From: Brachynemurus nebulosus
Taxonomy: Eukaryota; Arthropoda; Insecta; Neuroptera; Myrmeleontidae
DNA: 64,000 bases
Assembly: GCA_035578155.1 (NCBI GenBank)
Contig: JAPWDM010000023.1
Span: 2,666,001 to 2,730,000, forward strand
Direction of reading: 5' to 3'
Shown here: piece by piece, positions 63,853-64,000 of the stretch
How positions within the stretch are numbered: the stretch's first letter is position 1
Layout of the letters: every line of letters begins with the position of its first letter
Program-made: the position numbers and the translations under genes
Notes under the pieces: generated by a model
The model's database searches: none
What the model was told of the DNA's origin: nothing
Seen by the model: only the letters and a program-made list of their open reading frames with translations

Positions 63853-64000
63853 ATTGAAGTTGTAATTAAAAACTAAATATATGGAAATTCCATTTAGTAA
63901 ATACCATAATATATTTATAACAATATTGATTTATTATTGTACATTAAATTTTTAAGTTGCCCCTGGAGTGTTACAACGTTTCACCTGTCAAGTGTTAATT

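Overview
The window is an AT-rich, intron-bearing, transposon-crowded stretch of an animal genome, almost certainly an insect. Evidence for this: tandem CYP4-type cytochrome P450 genes with many short introns, arthropod TCAGT initiators 28-32 bp after TATA boxes, degenerate CCTAA (TTAGG-like) runs, and typical insect mobile elements. Order and species cannot be fixed from the sequence; a hemipteran-like genome is only a guess. No rRNA, intact tRNA, CRISPR or bacterial-style operon was seen.

Host genes. Three CYP4-like genes lie on the + strand. Gene 1 (exons 7922-8053 to 25188-25360) and gene 2 (35849-40025) are recent tandem duplicates with nine recognisable exons of identical lengths. Both keep the I-helix, ExxR, PERF and heme-cysteine motifs. 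Neither shows its short first exon. Gene 1 is split by a 15-kb intron (9386-24371) filled with transposons; the same intron in gene 2 is about 1 kb. Gene 3 begins at 59075 with a membrane-anchor exon, and its remaining exons are not in the window.

Mobile DNA. From left to right: a complete non-autonomous hAT element (5988-6755, 8-bp duplication); a broken Gypsy retrotransposon on the minus strand (about 10862-16017), truncated by a 102-bp satellite and interrupted by a TA-flanked element (12330-13131); a transposase tail (16920-17045); a decayed piggyBac-type element (25615-26686); a second, 3.07-kb copy of the TA-flanked family (27309-30377) carrying two tandem arrays; a Penelope-like GIY-YIG remnant (31148-31923); and many foldback elements (20.1, 45.7, 57.9, 59.9, 62.7 and 63.7 kb). 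The 102-bp satellite carries a heat-shock-element triplet in nearly every monomer.

Most unusual structure. Positions 46519-56807 form one near-perfect 10.3-kb palindrome flanked by a 6-bp direct duplication (GAAACA) and with AG...CT ends. Each arm holds two convergent genes. The outer gene encodes a 129-aa unknown protein, with a TATA/Inr promoter and three E-box/CRE sites. The inner gene encodes a 377-aa acidic protein with one C2H2 zinc finger. The centre is an oppositely oriented array of GCACC/GACACC repeats. The ends and duplication size match Polinton/Maverick-type integration, but no polymerase, integrase or capsid gene is present. It looks like a previously undescribed non-autonomous, gene-carrying, palindromic Polinton-like element. 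In the right arm the zinc-finger gene is broken by a single-base insertion, while the left copy is open.
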